64,000 bases of DNA from Anaerocolumna sp. MB42-C2 (GCF_030913705.1 NZ_CP133190.1:5047501-5111500), one strand, 5' to 3'. Shown: positions 17,594 to 26,826, counted from the first letter of the stretch. Notes: generated by a model not told the origin, from the sequence alone. Program-made: numbers and translations.

Positions 17594-19081
17594 ATGATTG
17601 ACTTAACAAAAGCAGTAACGGTATTCATCGGGCGGCGAGGGGAGAATAATTACCGAAACATCGAGTTTGATGTATCCAGCTTACTGGAAGATAAATATCC
17701 GTCAGCTGCTCTGAATGCAATATATAAAAGACCCGATGGCATTGCCTATCCAGTAGTCACGAACTACAGCTCCGGAGTTCTGACATGGTCACCAAGCGCA
17801 ACAGACACATCGGTTGTTGGAGTCGGTCGGTTAGAGATCAGGGTTACTTATGGGGAAGTGGTCGGGAAAAGTGCTCGGATATTTACCATTGTTGAGGAGG
17901 CACTTGCAGATGGTATTGTCACACCACCGGAACCTCCTGCACAGGAGTGGCTGAACCAGGTGCTTTCAGCCTTAGCCGCGCTTGATGTGAATGATGTATA
18001 TAGTATGCTTACTCTCACCTATAACCTATTAAATGATAACTATGATCTGCTAAACACCACGCATGATCTATTAAATGATAGCTATACGTTGTTAAACACC
18101 ACACACAGCCTGTTAAATGATAACTATGATCTACTTAACAATACGTATAATATGGTCAATGATACGCATAGCATGCTGTCTATGCGGACGGGGATTCTAC
18201 TTAATCATTGGCATCCGATAGAAACAGCTACCGCACCGGATATGGCAAGCCGAAGAGCATCCATCACATTCACAAACATTGCAAACGGTAATAACGTAGT
18301 AATTGGTACAGTGACTTATACGTTTGTCACATCCTTGGGAAGTCCGGCTGCAAACAATGTGCAGGTACGGATTCAAGGCACTCTTCGCGGAAGTGTTAAG
18401 AAACTTGCCGAAGCTACAAGAGGTAGCCAAGATGCATCAAATATTGCCTATGGGACTGGTACTAATCCGAACCCGACCTGTACATCCTACTGGACGAGTC
18501 AAATATTTTCCATCGGCGATGTTTTCGTTGCTTCCGGCGAGAGCTTATTTGTATTGGAAAGAGCGGAAAATATAATAACCGCATTGACCTTAACAGCTAC
18601 TGCTACAGCGACAATCAATGCATTTACCAGAGCAAGCTACTTAAGATATGTCATGTCGGGTAATGTTTCTGGTTCGGGCGGTATCAACAGCGTTCGTGGA
18701 CCTCTGCACACGGTACTCCCCATTGGCAGCGTGGTTATTGGCGGACAGGGCGGAACGCTTTATCCGGAAACTACTTATGACTGTCATCTGCTGACTCTTT
18801 GCCGTCAATCAGATACGAGTGAGAAAGAATTGGACTTATATATCTCTAATGACGAAGTAACTTTCACCAGAATCTCGCGGAGTACTCCTGTCGGGGCAGA
18901 TAGCACTACTGAATCCCAGCACGTTCATATTGAAATGCGGCAGAGCAGAATCCCAACTGGTTACGGAATGTACATCCGCATGGGTAGCAATGGCACATCG
19001 TCGACGGCTTACTGTGATTTGAAATTTACCTACCATTTGTATCCTGTCGCACTTGCTACAACTACTCCCTTTGAACAGTGA
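17594..19081 (+). CDS. BppU-like baseplate / tail fibre protein with heptad coiled coil
   Basis: The 495-residue protein starts with a BppU/DUF2479-like N-terminal domain (LTKAVTVFIGRRGENNYRNIEFD to about residue 110). A short acidic linker follows. Residues about 140-195 form a repetitive coiled coil built from LLNDNYD / LLNTTHD / LLNDSYT heptads, ideal for a trimeric fibre shaft. The C-terminal 300 residues are beta-rich and poor in charge, a likely trimeric receptor-binding head. It starts 2 bases after the holin stop with GGAGG upstream. Placement of a fibre gene between holin and amidase is less common than the reverse. Confidence 0.75.
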   Translation: MIDLTKAVTVFIGRRGENNYRNIEFDVSSLLEDKYPSAALNAIYKRPDGIAYPVVTNYSSGVLTWSPSATDTSVVGVGRLEIRVTYGEVVGKSARIFTIVEEALADGIVTPPEPPAQEWLNQVLSALAALDVNDVYSMLTLTYNLLNDNYDLLNTTHDLLNDSYTLLNTTHSLLNDNYDLLNNTYNMVNDTHSMLSMRTGILLNHWHPIETATAPDMASRRASITFTNIANGNNVVIGTVTYTFVTSLGSPAANNVQVRIQGTLRGSVKKLAEATRGSQDASNIAYGTGTNPNPTCTSYWTSQIFSIGDVFVASGESLFVLERAENIITALTLTATATATINAFTRASYLRYVMSGNVSGSGGINSVRGPLHTVLPIGSVVIGGQGGTLYPETTYDCHLLTLCRQSDTSEKELDLYISNDEVTFTRISRSTPVGADSTTESQHVHIEMRQSRIPTGYGMYIRMGSNGTSSTAYCDLKFTYHLYPVALATTTPFEQ

Positions 19082-19092
19082 GGTGATCCGGA

Positions 19093-19809
19093 ATGAATTT
19101 GAATAAGCTAATACTTACGAATAATGCCTGCTTCAAGGCAGGCAGGACGATTAAGCCCAAGGGCATTATGGTTCACTCAACCGGGACGAATAACCCGTTC
19201 CTCTACCGATATGTGGGTCCAGATGATGGAAAGCTGGGTGTAAACCTATCCGGCAACCACTGGAATCAGAATAAACCAGGCGGTAAGCAGGTCTGTGTGC
19301 ATGCTTTTATCGGTAGACTGCCAGATGGCACTATTGCCACTTATCAGACATTGCCTTGGAACTACCGTGCTTGGCATTGTGGAAGTGGTAAGAAAGGCTC
19401 CGGGAATGATACGCATATCAGTTTTGAAATCTGTGAGGATAACTTAACCAATGAAGCCTATTTCCGTAAGGTGTTTAAGGAGGCTGTTGAGCTTTGTGTG
19501 TATCTTTGCAAGGCTTATAATTTGACTGAGGAGAATATTATCTGTCACAGTGAAGGGTATAAACTTGGCATTGCCAGTAACCATGCTGATGTGATGCACT
19601 GGTTCCCTCGGTACGGTGAGAGCATGGACTCATTACGAGCAGCTGTCAAAGTAGGGCTTAAGGCAGAAGAAAAGAAGAAAGAATCAGGAGAGAACGGGGA
19701 GAAATATTACCGAGTTCAGGTTGGCACATTTTCATCTAAGAGTAAAGCAGAAACTTTGGTAGAAAAATTGAAGTCAGTGGGTTTTGATGGTTATATCCGT
19801 TATGAATAA
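19093..19809 (+). CDS. N-acetylmuramoyl-L-alanine amidase endolysin with SPOR domain
   Basis: The 238-residue endolysin has an amidase_2-type catalytic domain (about 1-170): the zinc histidine in GIMVHSTG, the second in the conserved HSEGYKLG/SNHADVMHWFP region, and AWHCGSG. A C-terminal SPOR-type domain (YYRVQVGTFSSKSKAETLVEKLKSVGFDGYIRYE, about 205-238) would bind denuded glycan strands. Between them is a Lys/Glu-rich linker. AGGTGATCC precedes the ATG. It cleaves the MurNAc-L-Ala bond for host lysis. Confidence 0.92.
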   Translation: MNLNKLILTNNACFKAGRTIKPKGIMVHSTGTNNPFLYRYVGPDDGKLGVNLSGNHWNQNKPGGKQVCVHAFIGRLPDGTIATYQTLPWNYRAWHCGSGKKGSGNDTHISFEICEDNLTNEAYFRKVFKEAVELCVYLCKAYNLTEENIICHSEGYKLGIASNHADVMHWFPRYGESMDSLRAAVKVGLKAEEKKKESGENGEKYYRVQVGTFSSKSKAETLVEKLKSVGFDGYIRYE

Positions 19810-19902
19810 CACATTTAATTTTAAAATGAATTCCTCTATCTTTATGAATTATTTGAAGTAATGTTGTAATAATATTACCATTACCAACTAGGAGGAATGT
19901 TT

Positions 19903-20196
19903 ATGGATGAAATAGGTAATAATGAACCTTTTACTTTCGAACTTAAAAGTGATGATATAGCAAGTGGTGAATGCTATAATTTAGTAAAGAAACACAATAA
20001 TAGACTACTCAAGGATAAAATAGAATTGACTAATTCGAATGCAGAAAAGGACGATATTATTGTAAAGCAGCAAGATGAAATTGAAAAGAAACAAGAAGAA
20101 ATCAATCGGCTTAAGAATGAAAATGAAAAACATATTAAAGATAAAAAAGACATTCAAAGGGCTGGTGGTTATGTTGTCGGTAAATCAAATAATTAA
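19903..20196 (+). CDS. Small coiled-coil protein, function unknown
   Basis: This 97-residue protein begins at the ATG 7 bases after AGGAGG; an ATG two codons upstream is too close to the site. The N-terminal third is acidic and the middle (about residues 40-85) is a strongly charged coiled coil (KDDIIVKQQDEIEKKQEEINRLKNEN). There is no signal or membrane segment. Codon use is more AT-rich than in the phage structural genes, so it may be a moron gene with its own promoter in the 90 bases upstream. I do not recognise a family. Confidence 0.7.
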   Translation: MDEIGNNEPFTFELKSDDIASGECYNLVKKHNNRLLKDKIELTNSNAEKDDIIVKQQDEIEKKQEEINRLKNENEKHIKDKKDIQRAGGYVVGKSNN

Positions 20197-20209
20197 ATGA
20201 AATATAAGA

Positions 20210-20257
20210 AATATGACCTGCAGGTTAGTTAATAAATCTGTGGGTCATATTTTTTTT
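20210..20257 (+). terminator. Rho-independent terminator
   Basis: AATATGACC and GGTCATATT pair across a loop of roughly 20 bases and are followed by eight T residues. It ends the phage late operon and the coiled-coil gene. Confidence 0.9.
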
Positions 20258-20324
20258 GTCCTAAACCTCACATTTATTCCTTACCATGGCTATCCAGTAA
20301 AGACATGCAATGGAGGTAATACAT

Positions 20325-20546
20325 ATGCAGATCAAAAAAATATCTGATATGCCAATGATAAACATAATCCCAAATCGAGAACCGCTTTCTCCGGAAGAAC
20401 TTCAAAGGGAATATGATTACATAAAATCCGTAAAAATTATTCAAAAGATGCTAGATAAGAACCTCATAACCCAGGAAGAATTCAACAAAATTGACCACCT
20501 GAACCGGAAGTCTTTCTCACCTTTATATTCACGACTGATGCCTTGA
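20325..20546 (+). CDS. SHOCT-like small protein of the recombinase module
   Basis: The 73-residue protein starts at the ATG preceded by TGGAGG; the frame extends five codons upstream across that site. It contains EELQREYDYIKSVKIIQKMLDKNLITQEEFNKID, a helical hairpin like the SHOCT domain. In related clostridial elements a small protein of this type sits directly before serine recombinase genes. Role unknown; a recombination directionality factor or a regulator of the recombinases are possibilities, both inferred. Confidence 0.7.
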   Translation: MQIKKISDMPMINIIPNREPLSPEELQREYDYIKSVKIIQKMLDKNLITQEEFNKIDHLNRKSFSPLYSRLMP

Positions 20547-20607
20547 ATTGCTTGATAAACAGGGCATTCAGAGGTAATATGTCACATACCGAAAGGAAGG
20601 TGAAACG

Positions 20608-22170
20608 GTGAGAATAGTAAGGAAAATATCAACAGACCCTATTATGCTAAAGCCAAAGCTTAGGGTAGCAGCTTATTGCCGTGTTTCCACGGATTCAGAT
20701 GAACAATTAGTCAGCCTGCAAGTGCAGAGAGAACACTATGAAACCTACATAAAAGCGAATTCAGACTGGGAATATGCAGGTATTTATTATGACGAGGGAA
20801 TAACCGGTACGAAGAAAGAAAAGCGTGCTGAACTAGTAAGGCTGATAACTGATTGTGAAAACAGAAAGATTGATTTCATTATAACCAAGTCGATCAGCCG
20901 CTTTGCGAGGAATACCATGGATTGCCTCGAATTGGTGCGCAAGTTATCTGATCTTGATATATTCATTTATTTTGAAAAGGAAAACATCAATACCAAGTCA
21001 ATGGATGGAGAACTTATGCTGACCATCCTAAGTAGCCTAGCAGAGAATGAATCAGTATCAATATCAAATAACAATAAATGGTCAATTCAGAAGCGGTTCC
21101 AAAATGGGACATATAAAATGTCTTATCCACCGTATGGTTATGATAACAAAAATGGCTGTATGGTGGTAAATGAGGAGCAGGCAGTAATAGTGAGACGAAT
21201 ATTTTCTGAGGTGCTGGAAGGTAAGGGAACAACAAAGATAGCCAAAGATCTGAATGCAGAAGGGATACCATCAAGAAAAGTGAAGCAATGGAACGCTAGT
21301 ACGATTAATGGTATTCTAAAAAATGAAAAATATGTAGGGGATGCACTATATCAAAAAAAATATACCGATGATAATTTTAAACGACACAGTAATCACGGGG
21401 AAAAGGAACAGTACCTAGTCAAGAATAACCATGAAGCTATCATAAGCCATGAGATATTCCAGGCTATAAAAAAATTGCTAAATCAGCGCAGAGAAGAGAA
21501 AAACATAGAGAAGGGAAGTACTAAATATCAGAAGCGCTATTCTTTGTCAGGAAAGATAATATGCTCTGAATGTGGTAGCACCTTCAAACGAAGGATACAT
21601 TATAGCGGTAGCAGCAATGAATATGCAGCATGGTGCTGTTCCAGACATATTGAGGATATTTATCAATGTTCCATGAAGTTTATACGGGAAGAAGACATTC
21701 ACTGGGCATTCGTCATTATGATAAACAAGCTGATTTACGGTCATAAGTACATTCTAAAGCCACTCCTAAAGAGTTTAAGAGAAACAGATTATTCGCAGAA
21801 TGCAGTACAAATAAAGGAATTGGAGGCAAAGCTGGAGGAAAATGCGGATCGGAGCAATGTTCTGACAACCCTTATGACCAAAGGATACCTTGAACAGAGT
21901 TTATTTATTTCACAGAGAAATGAGTTGAAAAAAGTAGCTGCCGTGCTTATGGAACAGAAAAAAGCCTTGTCACACTCCATAAACGGTGAAATGACAGTTA
22001 TTACGGAAGTGGAGCAGCTTCTCAAATGGACTTCAAAGGCAACTTATATTGAACGTTTTGATGACGAAATCTTCGAACGCTTTGTCGAGAAAATTTTAGT
22101 TTGTTCTCAAGAAGAGATTGGATTTCAAATGAAATGTAATATTACTCTAAAGGAAAGGCTGGTGAAATAA
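20608..22170 (+). CDS. Large serine recombinase 1
   Basis: The 520-residue protein has a resolvase catalytic domain with LRVAAYCRVSTDSDEQ (nucleophilic S27), the arginine-rich ITKSISRFARNTMDCLELVRKL motif, a recombinase domain (about 170-300: GCMVVNEEQAVIVRRIFSEVLEGKGTTKIAKDLN), and a zinc ribbon with ICSECGSTFKRR and a partner CC/C pair. A coiled coil near 410-470 follows. It starts at a GTG after GGAAGG. It is expected to perform integration and/or excision of the element. It abuts the next gene without a gap. Confidence 0.93.
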   Translation: MRIVRKISTDPIMLKPKLRVAAYCRVSTDSDEQLVSLQVQREHYETYIKANSDWEYAGIYYDEGITGTKKEKRAELVRLITDCENRKIDFIITKSISRFARNTMDCLELVRKLSDLDIFIYFEKENINTKSMDGELMLTILSSLAENESVSISNNNKWSIQKRFQNGTYKMSYPPYGYDNKNGCMVVNEEQAVIVRRIFSEVLEGKGTTKIAKDLNAEGIPSRKVKQWNASTINGILKNEKYVGDALYQKKYTDDNFKRHSNHGEKEQYLVKNNHEAIISHEIFQAIKKLLNQRREEKNIEKGSTKYQKRYSLSGKIICSECGSTFKRRIHYSGSSNEYAAWCCSRHIEDIYQCSMKFIREEDIHWAFVIMINKLIYGHKYILKPLLKSLRETDYSQNAVQIKELEAKLEENADRSNVLTTLMTKGYLEQSLFISQRNELKKVAAVLMEQKKALSHSINGEMTVITEVEQLLKWTSKATYIERFDDEIFERFVEKILVCSQEEIGFQMKCNITLKERLVK

Positions 22171-22599
22171 ATGAATTATATACCATATGGTTATAAGATT
22201 GAGAATGGAGAAGCAGTAATCGTTGAGAAAGAAGCAGAGCAGTTAAAGAAAATGTTCGATTTTTATCTCTCGGGTCTTTCTTTGGCTGAGGTAGCTAAAG
22301 AAACAGGAATTCTTAAACCGCATCCTTCCATAGGTAAAATGTTGAGAAACAGACGATACCTTGGCAACGGCTTCTATCCACCCATGATAGATGAGGATAC
22401 ATTTCATAAGGCAGAAGATGAAAGGGTAAGGCGTGCTAAAATGCTAGGCAGAATAAGGGAACCTAAGGATAATAGGGGGTCAGCACCAATTGTAAGCTTC
22501 AGTATGCCTGTTTCAAAGCAATTGTATGAAAATCCTTATATGCAGGCGGAGTATGCTTACAGTGTGATAGAATGTGAGGTGGCAGAGGATGCAGAGTAA
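22171..22599 (+). CDS. Recombinase-domain protein lacking the catalytic domain
   Basis: This 142-residue protein begins directly at the recombinase (DNA-binding) part: NYIPYGYKIENGEAVIVEKEAEQLKKMFDFYLSGLSLAEVAKETG, then a PSIGKMLRNRRYLGNGFYPPMIDEDTFHKAEDE segment. It has no catalytic serine domain. It lies between two full recombinases, touching the first (no gap) and overlapping the third, so it is a dedicated gene and not an obvious deletion product. It may supply DNA binding or act as an accessory subunit; this is inference. Confidence 0.8.
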   Translation: MNYIPYGYKIENGEAVIVEKEAEQLKKMFDFYLSGLSLAEVAKETGILKPHPSIGKMLRNRRYLGNGFYPPMIDEDTFHKAEDERVRRAKMLGRIREPKDNRGSAPIVSFSMPVSKQLYENPYMQAEYAYSVIECEVAEDAE

Positions 22600-24154
22600 A
22601 AGTGTTAGAGTTATACCGGCGCGCAGTCGCAATGGATATAATACTCAAACGGAGGTAAAGCCAAAACTTAGGGTGGCAGCTTATTGCCGCGTTTCTACAG
22701 ATAGTGATGAGCAAGCTACCAGTTATGAAGTTCAGATAGAGCACTATACAAACTATATTAAAGGGAACCAAGAATGGGAACTCGCGGGTATCTATGCGGA
22801 TGACGGTATTTCAGGAACCAATACCAAGAAACGTGATGAATTCAACCGTATGATTGAAGACTGTATGGCGGGTAAAATTGACATGATAATAACTAAGTCA
22901 ATTAGTCGTTTTGCAAGGAATACATTGGATTGTCTTAAATACATACGACAGCTTAAAGATAAGAACATCCCCGTGTTTTTTGAAAAGGAAAATATCAATA
23001 GCATGGACTCAAAGGGAGAGATTATGCTTACCATCATGGCATCCCTTGCTCAACAGGAGAGTCAGTCATTAAGTCAGAATGTGAAGCTAGGTATACAATA
23101 CCGATATCAGCAGGGCGAAATACAGATCAATCACAATCGTTTCTTGGGTTATACTAAGGATGAAAATAAGCGACTTGTAATTGATCCGGTGGAAGCAGAA
23201 GTAGTAAAGCGCATTTATTTGGAGTACCTTGAAGGAGCAAGCTTGTTGCAGATTGCAAGGGGATTGGAAGCGGATGAGATACTTACGGCAGCAAACAAAA
23301 GAAAGTGGCGGCAGGAAACCTTAAGAAAAATATTACAAAATGAAAAATATATTGGAGATGCCTTGCTTCAGAAGACATATACGGTGGATTTCCTTTCCAA
23401 GAAACGTGTGGCTAACAACGGTATCGTTCCGCAATACTATGTAGAAAACAGCCATGACCCCATCATCCCGCGTGAAATCTTCATGCAGGTGCAGGAGGAG
23501 ATGTCACGGAGGGTGAACCTTCATTCAGGCAAAGATGGTAAAAAACGCACATATAGTGGGAAATATGCTTTGTCGGGAATTGTTTACTGTGGGTGTGGCG
23601 AAATATACCGGAGGGTGCATTGGAACAACCGAGGTTGTAAATCAATCGTCTGGCGGTGCGTCAGCAGGCTTGAGGAGAAAGGTTCAGACTGTTCCTCACC
23701 GACGGTAAATGAAGAAAAACTTCAAAAGGCAGTGCGCAGGGCAATCAATGAAGTCATTGGCAGCAGAGATGAGTTCTTGTCAATCCTGCAGGAGAACATT
23801 GCCACGGTTCTCAGCGAGGAATACGATAAAAATACTGCTGAAATTGATAAAAGACTGGAAGAGCTACAACAGGAAATCCTCCAGCTTGCAATATCGAAAT
23901 CTGACTATAATACAGTTGCAGATGAAATTTACCGGTTACGGGAGCTTAAGCAGAATAGTCTGGCGGACAATGCAGAACGACAGGGTAAAAGGCAGCGCAT
24001 CGCGGAAATGGAAGAATTCCTGAGCGTACAGGAATACAAGATGGATGAATATGATGAACAGTTGGTCAGAAAGTTGATAGAGAAAGTCACGGTGCATGAG
24101 GATAAGTTAACGATTGAGTTAAAATCATGTATTGAGATTGATGTAGAGATATAA
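22589..24154 (+). CDS. Large serine recombinase 2
   Basis: The 521-residue product starts at the ATG at 22589, overlapping the previous gene by 11 bases. Catalytic S36 is in RVAAYCRVSTDSDEQ; ITKSISRFARNTLDCLKYIRQL and MLTIMASLAQQESQSLS follow. The recombinase domain spans about 165-290, a zinc ribbon with YCGCG and a later cysteine pair lies near 330-375, and a coiled coil runs from 410 to 480. It closely resembles recombinase 1 in the first 150 residues, so the two are paralogues. It is the last gene of the element in this window. Confidence 0.93.
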   Translation: MQSKSVRVIPARSRNGYNTQTEVKPKLRVAAYCRVSTDSDEQATSYEVQIEHYTNYIKGNQEWELAGIYADDGISGTNTKKRDEFNRMIEDCMAGKIDMIITKSISRFARNTLDCLKYIRQLKDKNIPVFFEKENINSMDSKGEIMLTIMASLAQQESQSLSQNVKLGIQYRYQQGEIQINHNRFLGYTKDENKRLVIDPVEAEVVKRIYLEYLEGASLLQIARGLEADEILTAANKRKWRQETLRKILQNEKYIGDALLQKTYTVDFLSKKRVANNGIVPQYYVENSHDPIIPREIFMQVQEEMSRRVNLHSGKDGKKRTYSGKYALSGIVYCGCGEIYRRVHWNNRGCKSIVWRCVSRLEEKGSDCSSPTVNEEKLQKAVRRAINEVIGSRDEFLSILQENIATVLSEEYDKNTAEIDKRLEELQQEILQLAISKSDYNTVADEIYRLRELKQNSLADNAERQGKRQRIAEMEEFLSVQEYKMDEYDEQLVRKLIEKVTVHEDKLTIELKSCIEIDVEI

Positions 24155-24159
24155 ACGTA

Positions 24160-24204
24160 AAAATCCAGTCAAGATTATTTAGTTATCTCGACTGGATTTT
24201 TTGT
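24160..24204 (+). terminator. Rho-independent terminator after recombinases
   Basis: AAAATCCAGTC pairs with GACTGGATTTT, with an inner AGAT/ATCT extension, followed by a T run. It ends the recombinase operon, and the first chromosomal gene (minus strand) ends about 125 bases further on, so the right element boundary is probably between 24154 and 24330. Confidence 0.9.
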
Positions 24205-24330
24205 TAATTATTTCACTTATGAATATTAATTTCTTTAAATATGACATAAATTTATATTCAGGAAAGACAAAATTATTTGAAATAAAGACAATCAATACAT
24301 TTTTATACTCTGAATTTTGATGTATAAATA

Positions 24331-25572
24331 TTATTTTGTAAGTAATGGCGATACAAATAGTATTATTGATAAAGTGATTATAAAAACTACAGTAGTAACA
24401 GAAATAATATTTTGTAGCTTGGAATTAATGTATTTTCCCATTATTTTTTTATCATTAACCAAAATAGTCATAAACGTCAAAATAATAGGTGAAAGTATTC
24501 CTGCAATTTGTTGAGTTACAATTATTATTTTAATTAAAGATAATCCGGGAATTAAAATTAACAAACTGCTTACAGCAATTATAGCGGTATAAATACCAAA
24601 AAATGCAGGTGCTTCTTTATATTTATTATTAACACCGCTTTCCCATCCAAAAGCTTCACATATTGCATAAGAAGTTGATAAAGGAATTACTGCTGCGGCA
24701 AGAACCGATGCACCAAACAGACCCGCACCAAATAGAATAAAAGCATATTGACCGGCTAAAGGTTTTAAAGCAGTAGCGGCCTGTTGTGCCGTTTCAATTG
24801 TTATTCCAGCCTTATATAATGTAGCTGCAGTACAGACAATAATGAAGAACGAAACAGCATCACCCCAAAATGCCCCAAGATACACATCAGCCTTTTCATA
24901 TTTATAATCTTTAATACTTATTTTTTTATCAACAATTGAAGATTGAAGATAAAATTGCATATAAGGAGTAATTGTAGTACCAATCATACCAATAAATGTC
25001 AGCAAGTAGCCTGTTTCTAGTGATATAGTAGGCGTAGTCATGCTTTTGAATACATGCCCCCAATCGGGTTTTGCCATAAATGCAGAGATAATATAACCAA
25101 AGAAAACAAATGTAAATAACATGAATACTTTTTCCACTCTGTTATAAGAACCCTTAGTAACAAGAAACCATACAACAATTGCAACTAATGGAACGGAAAT
25201 GTACTTGCTTATCCCAAATAGCTCCATACTTGCTGCAACGCCCGCAAAATCGCCAAGAACTACACCAAAATTTGCAATAAATAATATCAACATTGCAAAG
25301 AATGTCCATTTGACACCAAATTTTTCGCGTATTAAATCGGATAATCCTTTACCGGTAACAACTGCCATCCTTGCATTCATTTCCTGAACTACTGCGAGGC
25401 TGAATGTAATAATGAATAGTCCCCACAACATTTTATAACCATAGGATGCGCCTACTGATGCATAAGTAGTAATACCACCAGCATCGTTCCCTGCATTTAC
25501 TGTAATTAATCCTGGACCAATTATAGTCATAATAAAGAAAATATGCTGTAATCTTTTTTTGAAATTTTTCAT
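24331..25572 (-). CDS. NRAMP-family metal transporter, probable Mg2+ type (NRMT-like)
   Basis: The 413-residue protein has about 11 membrane segments and NRAMP layout. In TM1 the usual DPGN is DAGG (D30-G33, within GPGLITVNAGNDAGG), and the TM6 motif expected as MPHN reads TPYM (T202-M205, within GMIGTTITPYMQFYLQSS). These changes remove the soft methionine ligand and one asparagine of Mn/Fe-selective NRAMPs, as in NRAMP-related Mg2+ transporters (established for NRMT family; the assignment here is inference). It overlaps the upstream MgtE-like gene by 4 bases, forming one operon that is controlled from the leader at 26842-26952. Mn2+ transport is the alternative. Confidence 0.85.
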   Translation of the reverse strand: MKNFKKRLQHIFFIMTIIGPGLITVNAGNDAGGITTYASVGASYGYKMLWGLFIITFSLAVVQEMNARMAVVTGKGLSDLIREKFGVKWTFFAMLILFIANFGVVLGDFAGVAASMELFGISKYISVPLVAIVVWFLVTKGSYNRVEKVFMLFTFVFFGYIISAFMAKPDWGHVFKSMTTPTISLETGYLLTFIGMIGTTITPYMQFYLQSSIVDKKISIKDYKYEKADVYLGAFWGDAVSFFIIVCTAATLYKAGITIETAQQAATALKPLAGQYAFILFGAGLFGASVLAAAVIPLSTSYAICEAFGWESGVNNKYKEAPAFFGIYTAIIAVSSLLILIPGLSLIKIIIVTQQIAGILSPIILTFMTILVNDKKIMGKYINSKLQNIISVTTVVFIITLSIILFVSPLLTK

Positions 25573-26825
25573 GCAGGTATCCTCCTTAAGCGAATATACT
25601 CATTTAATATGTCGTTTAAAGAGACTATGCCTACTAAATCATTGTTTTCATCAACAACAGGAATCTCATGCAAATTATATTTTTGCATGATTTCCATCAC
25701 ATTCTCAATCTTATCCTCATCCTGGGCTCTTTTAAAATTAGCGTTCATTAAATCATAAAGTTTATTATCAGCTTCAGATACAATGATGTCAAAAAGTGTG
25801 ACTACACCGATAAGCTTATTATTATTGTTTGCAAGATAAATGTTATGAGAAAATTCTTTCGGATGTTGATTTGTTTTGATATATGCTAAAGCTTTTTCTA
25901 CGGTAATATCTGGTAAGAATGATATAAAATCCTTTGTCATTACACTACCAACCGTCTTTTCATCATATTCCATCAGTTCTCTGATCTCGCTTGAATTTTC
26001 TGTTTGCATTTGTTCAAGTAATTTTTCTACACGAGTATCTTCAATTTCTTCAAGAATATCGGCTGCTTCATCAGAGGGCATTATTTCGAGTATATCTGAA
26101 GCCTTTTCATCGGGAAGAGTATCAATTATATTTAACTGTGATTCAGTTTCCATTTCTTCCAATACTTCAGCTGCTTTTGCATTATCCAAGACATGAAATA
26201 ATGTGATTTGACTTTGTTTATCCAATTCCTCAATAATATCAGCAATATCAGCTGCATGCAGAGTTGTTAATTTATTCATTGAAGTAGAAAGCTGCAAATT
26301 CGGTATTCCAGTTGATAATGGTTGTACATTATCCCAGTATACTAAAGTGTTTCTAAATTCTTTTTTTATAATGTGACTAATACGTATTGCTGAATATTCA
26401 AAACCTAACCTACGTAATAAACCTCGCAATCCAATATCGACGGCAACTACGCACCACTTTCCTTGAATAATACCAACTCTTACATCATTGACACGTTCCA
26501 CTTTTCGTCCATTTATATCAACAATCTGTTTATCAAGGAAATCTTTTGCAAGGAAAAATTCGTTTTCAGGATATGGCATAACATTGATACTGCTTGTATT
26601 CATCTTGACTGAATACTTTTCTTCACCATCATTGTATACTTCAAGAAAATCAGCAGAAATATAAGACAAACGACCTCCGATTTTTACCTCAATGGCTTTA
26701 ATCATCGGTTTCGAAGCATTAAAATCCAAAATAACATCATTTAGTTTTCCGATGATTGAATTTTGGATGTTGTAAATGCTTTTGTATAGAATTTTGCTAA
26801 AGAAAAAATTGTTGGACTTTTGCAT
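25569..26825 (-). CDS. Soluble MgtE-like protein: PRC barrel, MgtE-N and CBS pair
   Basis: The 418-residue protein has two PRC-barrel-like segments (about 20-75 and 95-165), an MgtE N-terminal superhelical domain (about 190-290, repeated ADIIEEL / AAEVLEEM / ASDILEIM / AADILEEI units) and a tandem CBS pair (about 295-415; GSVMTKDFISFLP and HEIPVVDENNDLVGIVSLNDI). The membrane domain of MgtE is absent, so it should be cytoplasmic. It is the regulatory half of a Mg2+ channel separated from its pore and cotranscribed with an NRAMP transporter, so a Mg2+ sensor that gates or modulates that transporter is the natural inference. GGGGGAGG precedes the ATG. Confidence 0.85.
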   Translation of the reverse strand: MQKSNNFFFSKILYKSIYNIQNSIIGKLNDVILDFNASKPMIKAIEVKIGGRLSYISADFLEVYNDGEEKYSVKMNTSSINVMPYPENEFFLAKDFLDKQIVDINGRKVERVNDVRVGIIQGKWCVVAVDIGLRGLLRRLGFEYSAIRISHIIKKEFRNTLVYWDNVQPLSTGIPNLQLSTSMNKLTTLHAADIADIIEELDKQSQITLFHVLDNAKAAEVLEEMETESQLNIIDTLPDEKASDILEIMPSDEAADILEEIEDTRVEKLLEQMQTENSSEIRELMEYDEKTVGSVMTKDFISFLPDITVEKALAYIKTNQHPKEFSHNIYLANNNNKLIGVVTLFDIIVSEADNKLYDLMNANFKRAQDEDKIENVMEIMQKYNLHEIPVVDENNDLVGIVSLNDILNEYIRLRRIPA

Positions 26826-26826
26826 A

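Noticed and set aside
24317..24514. 65-codon plus-strand ORF
   Set aside because: It is antisense to the NRAMP gene and has no ribosome binding site.
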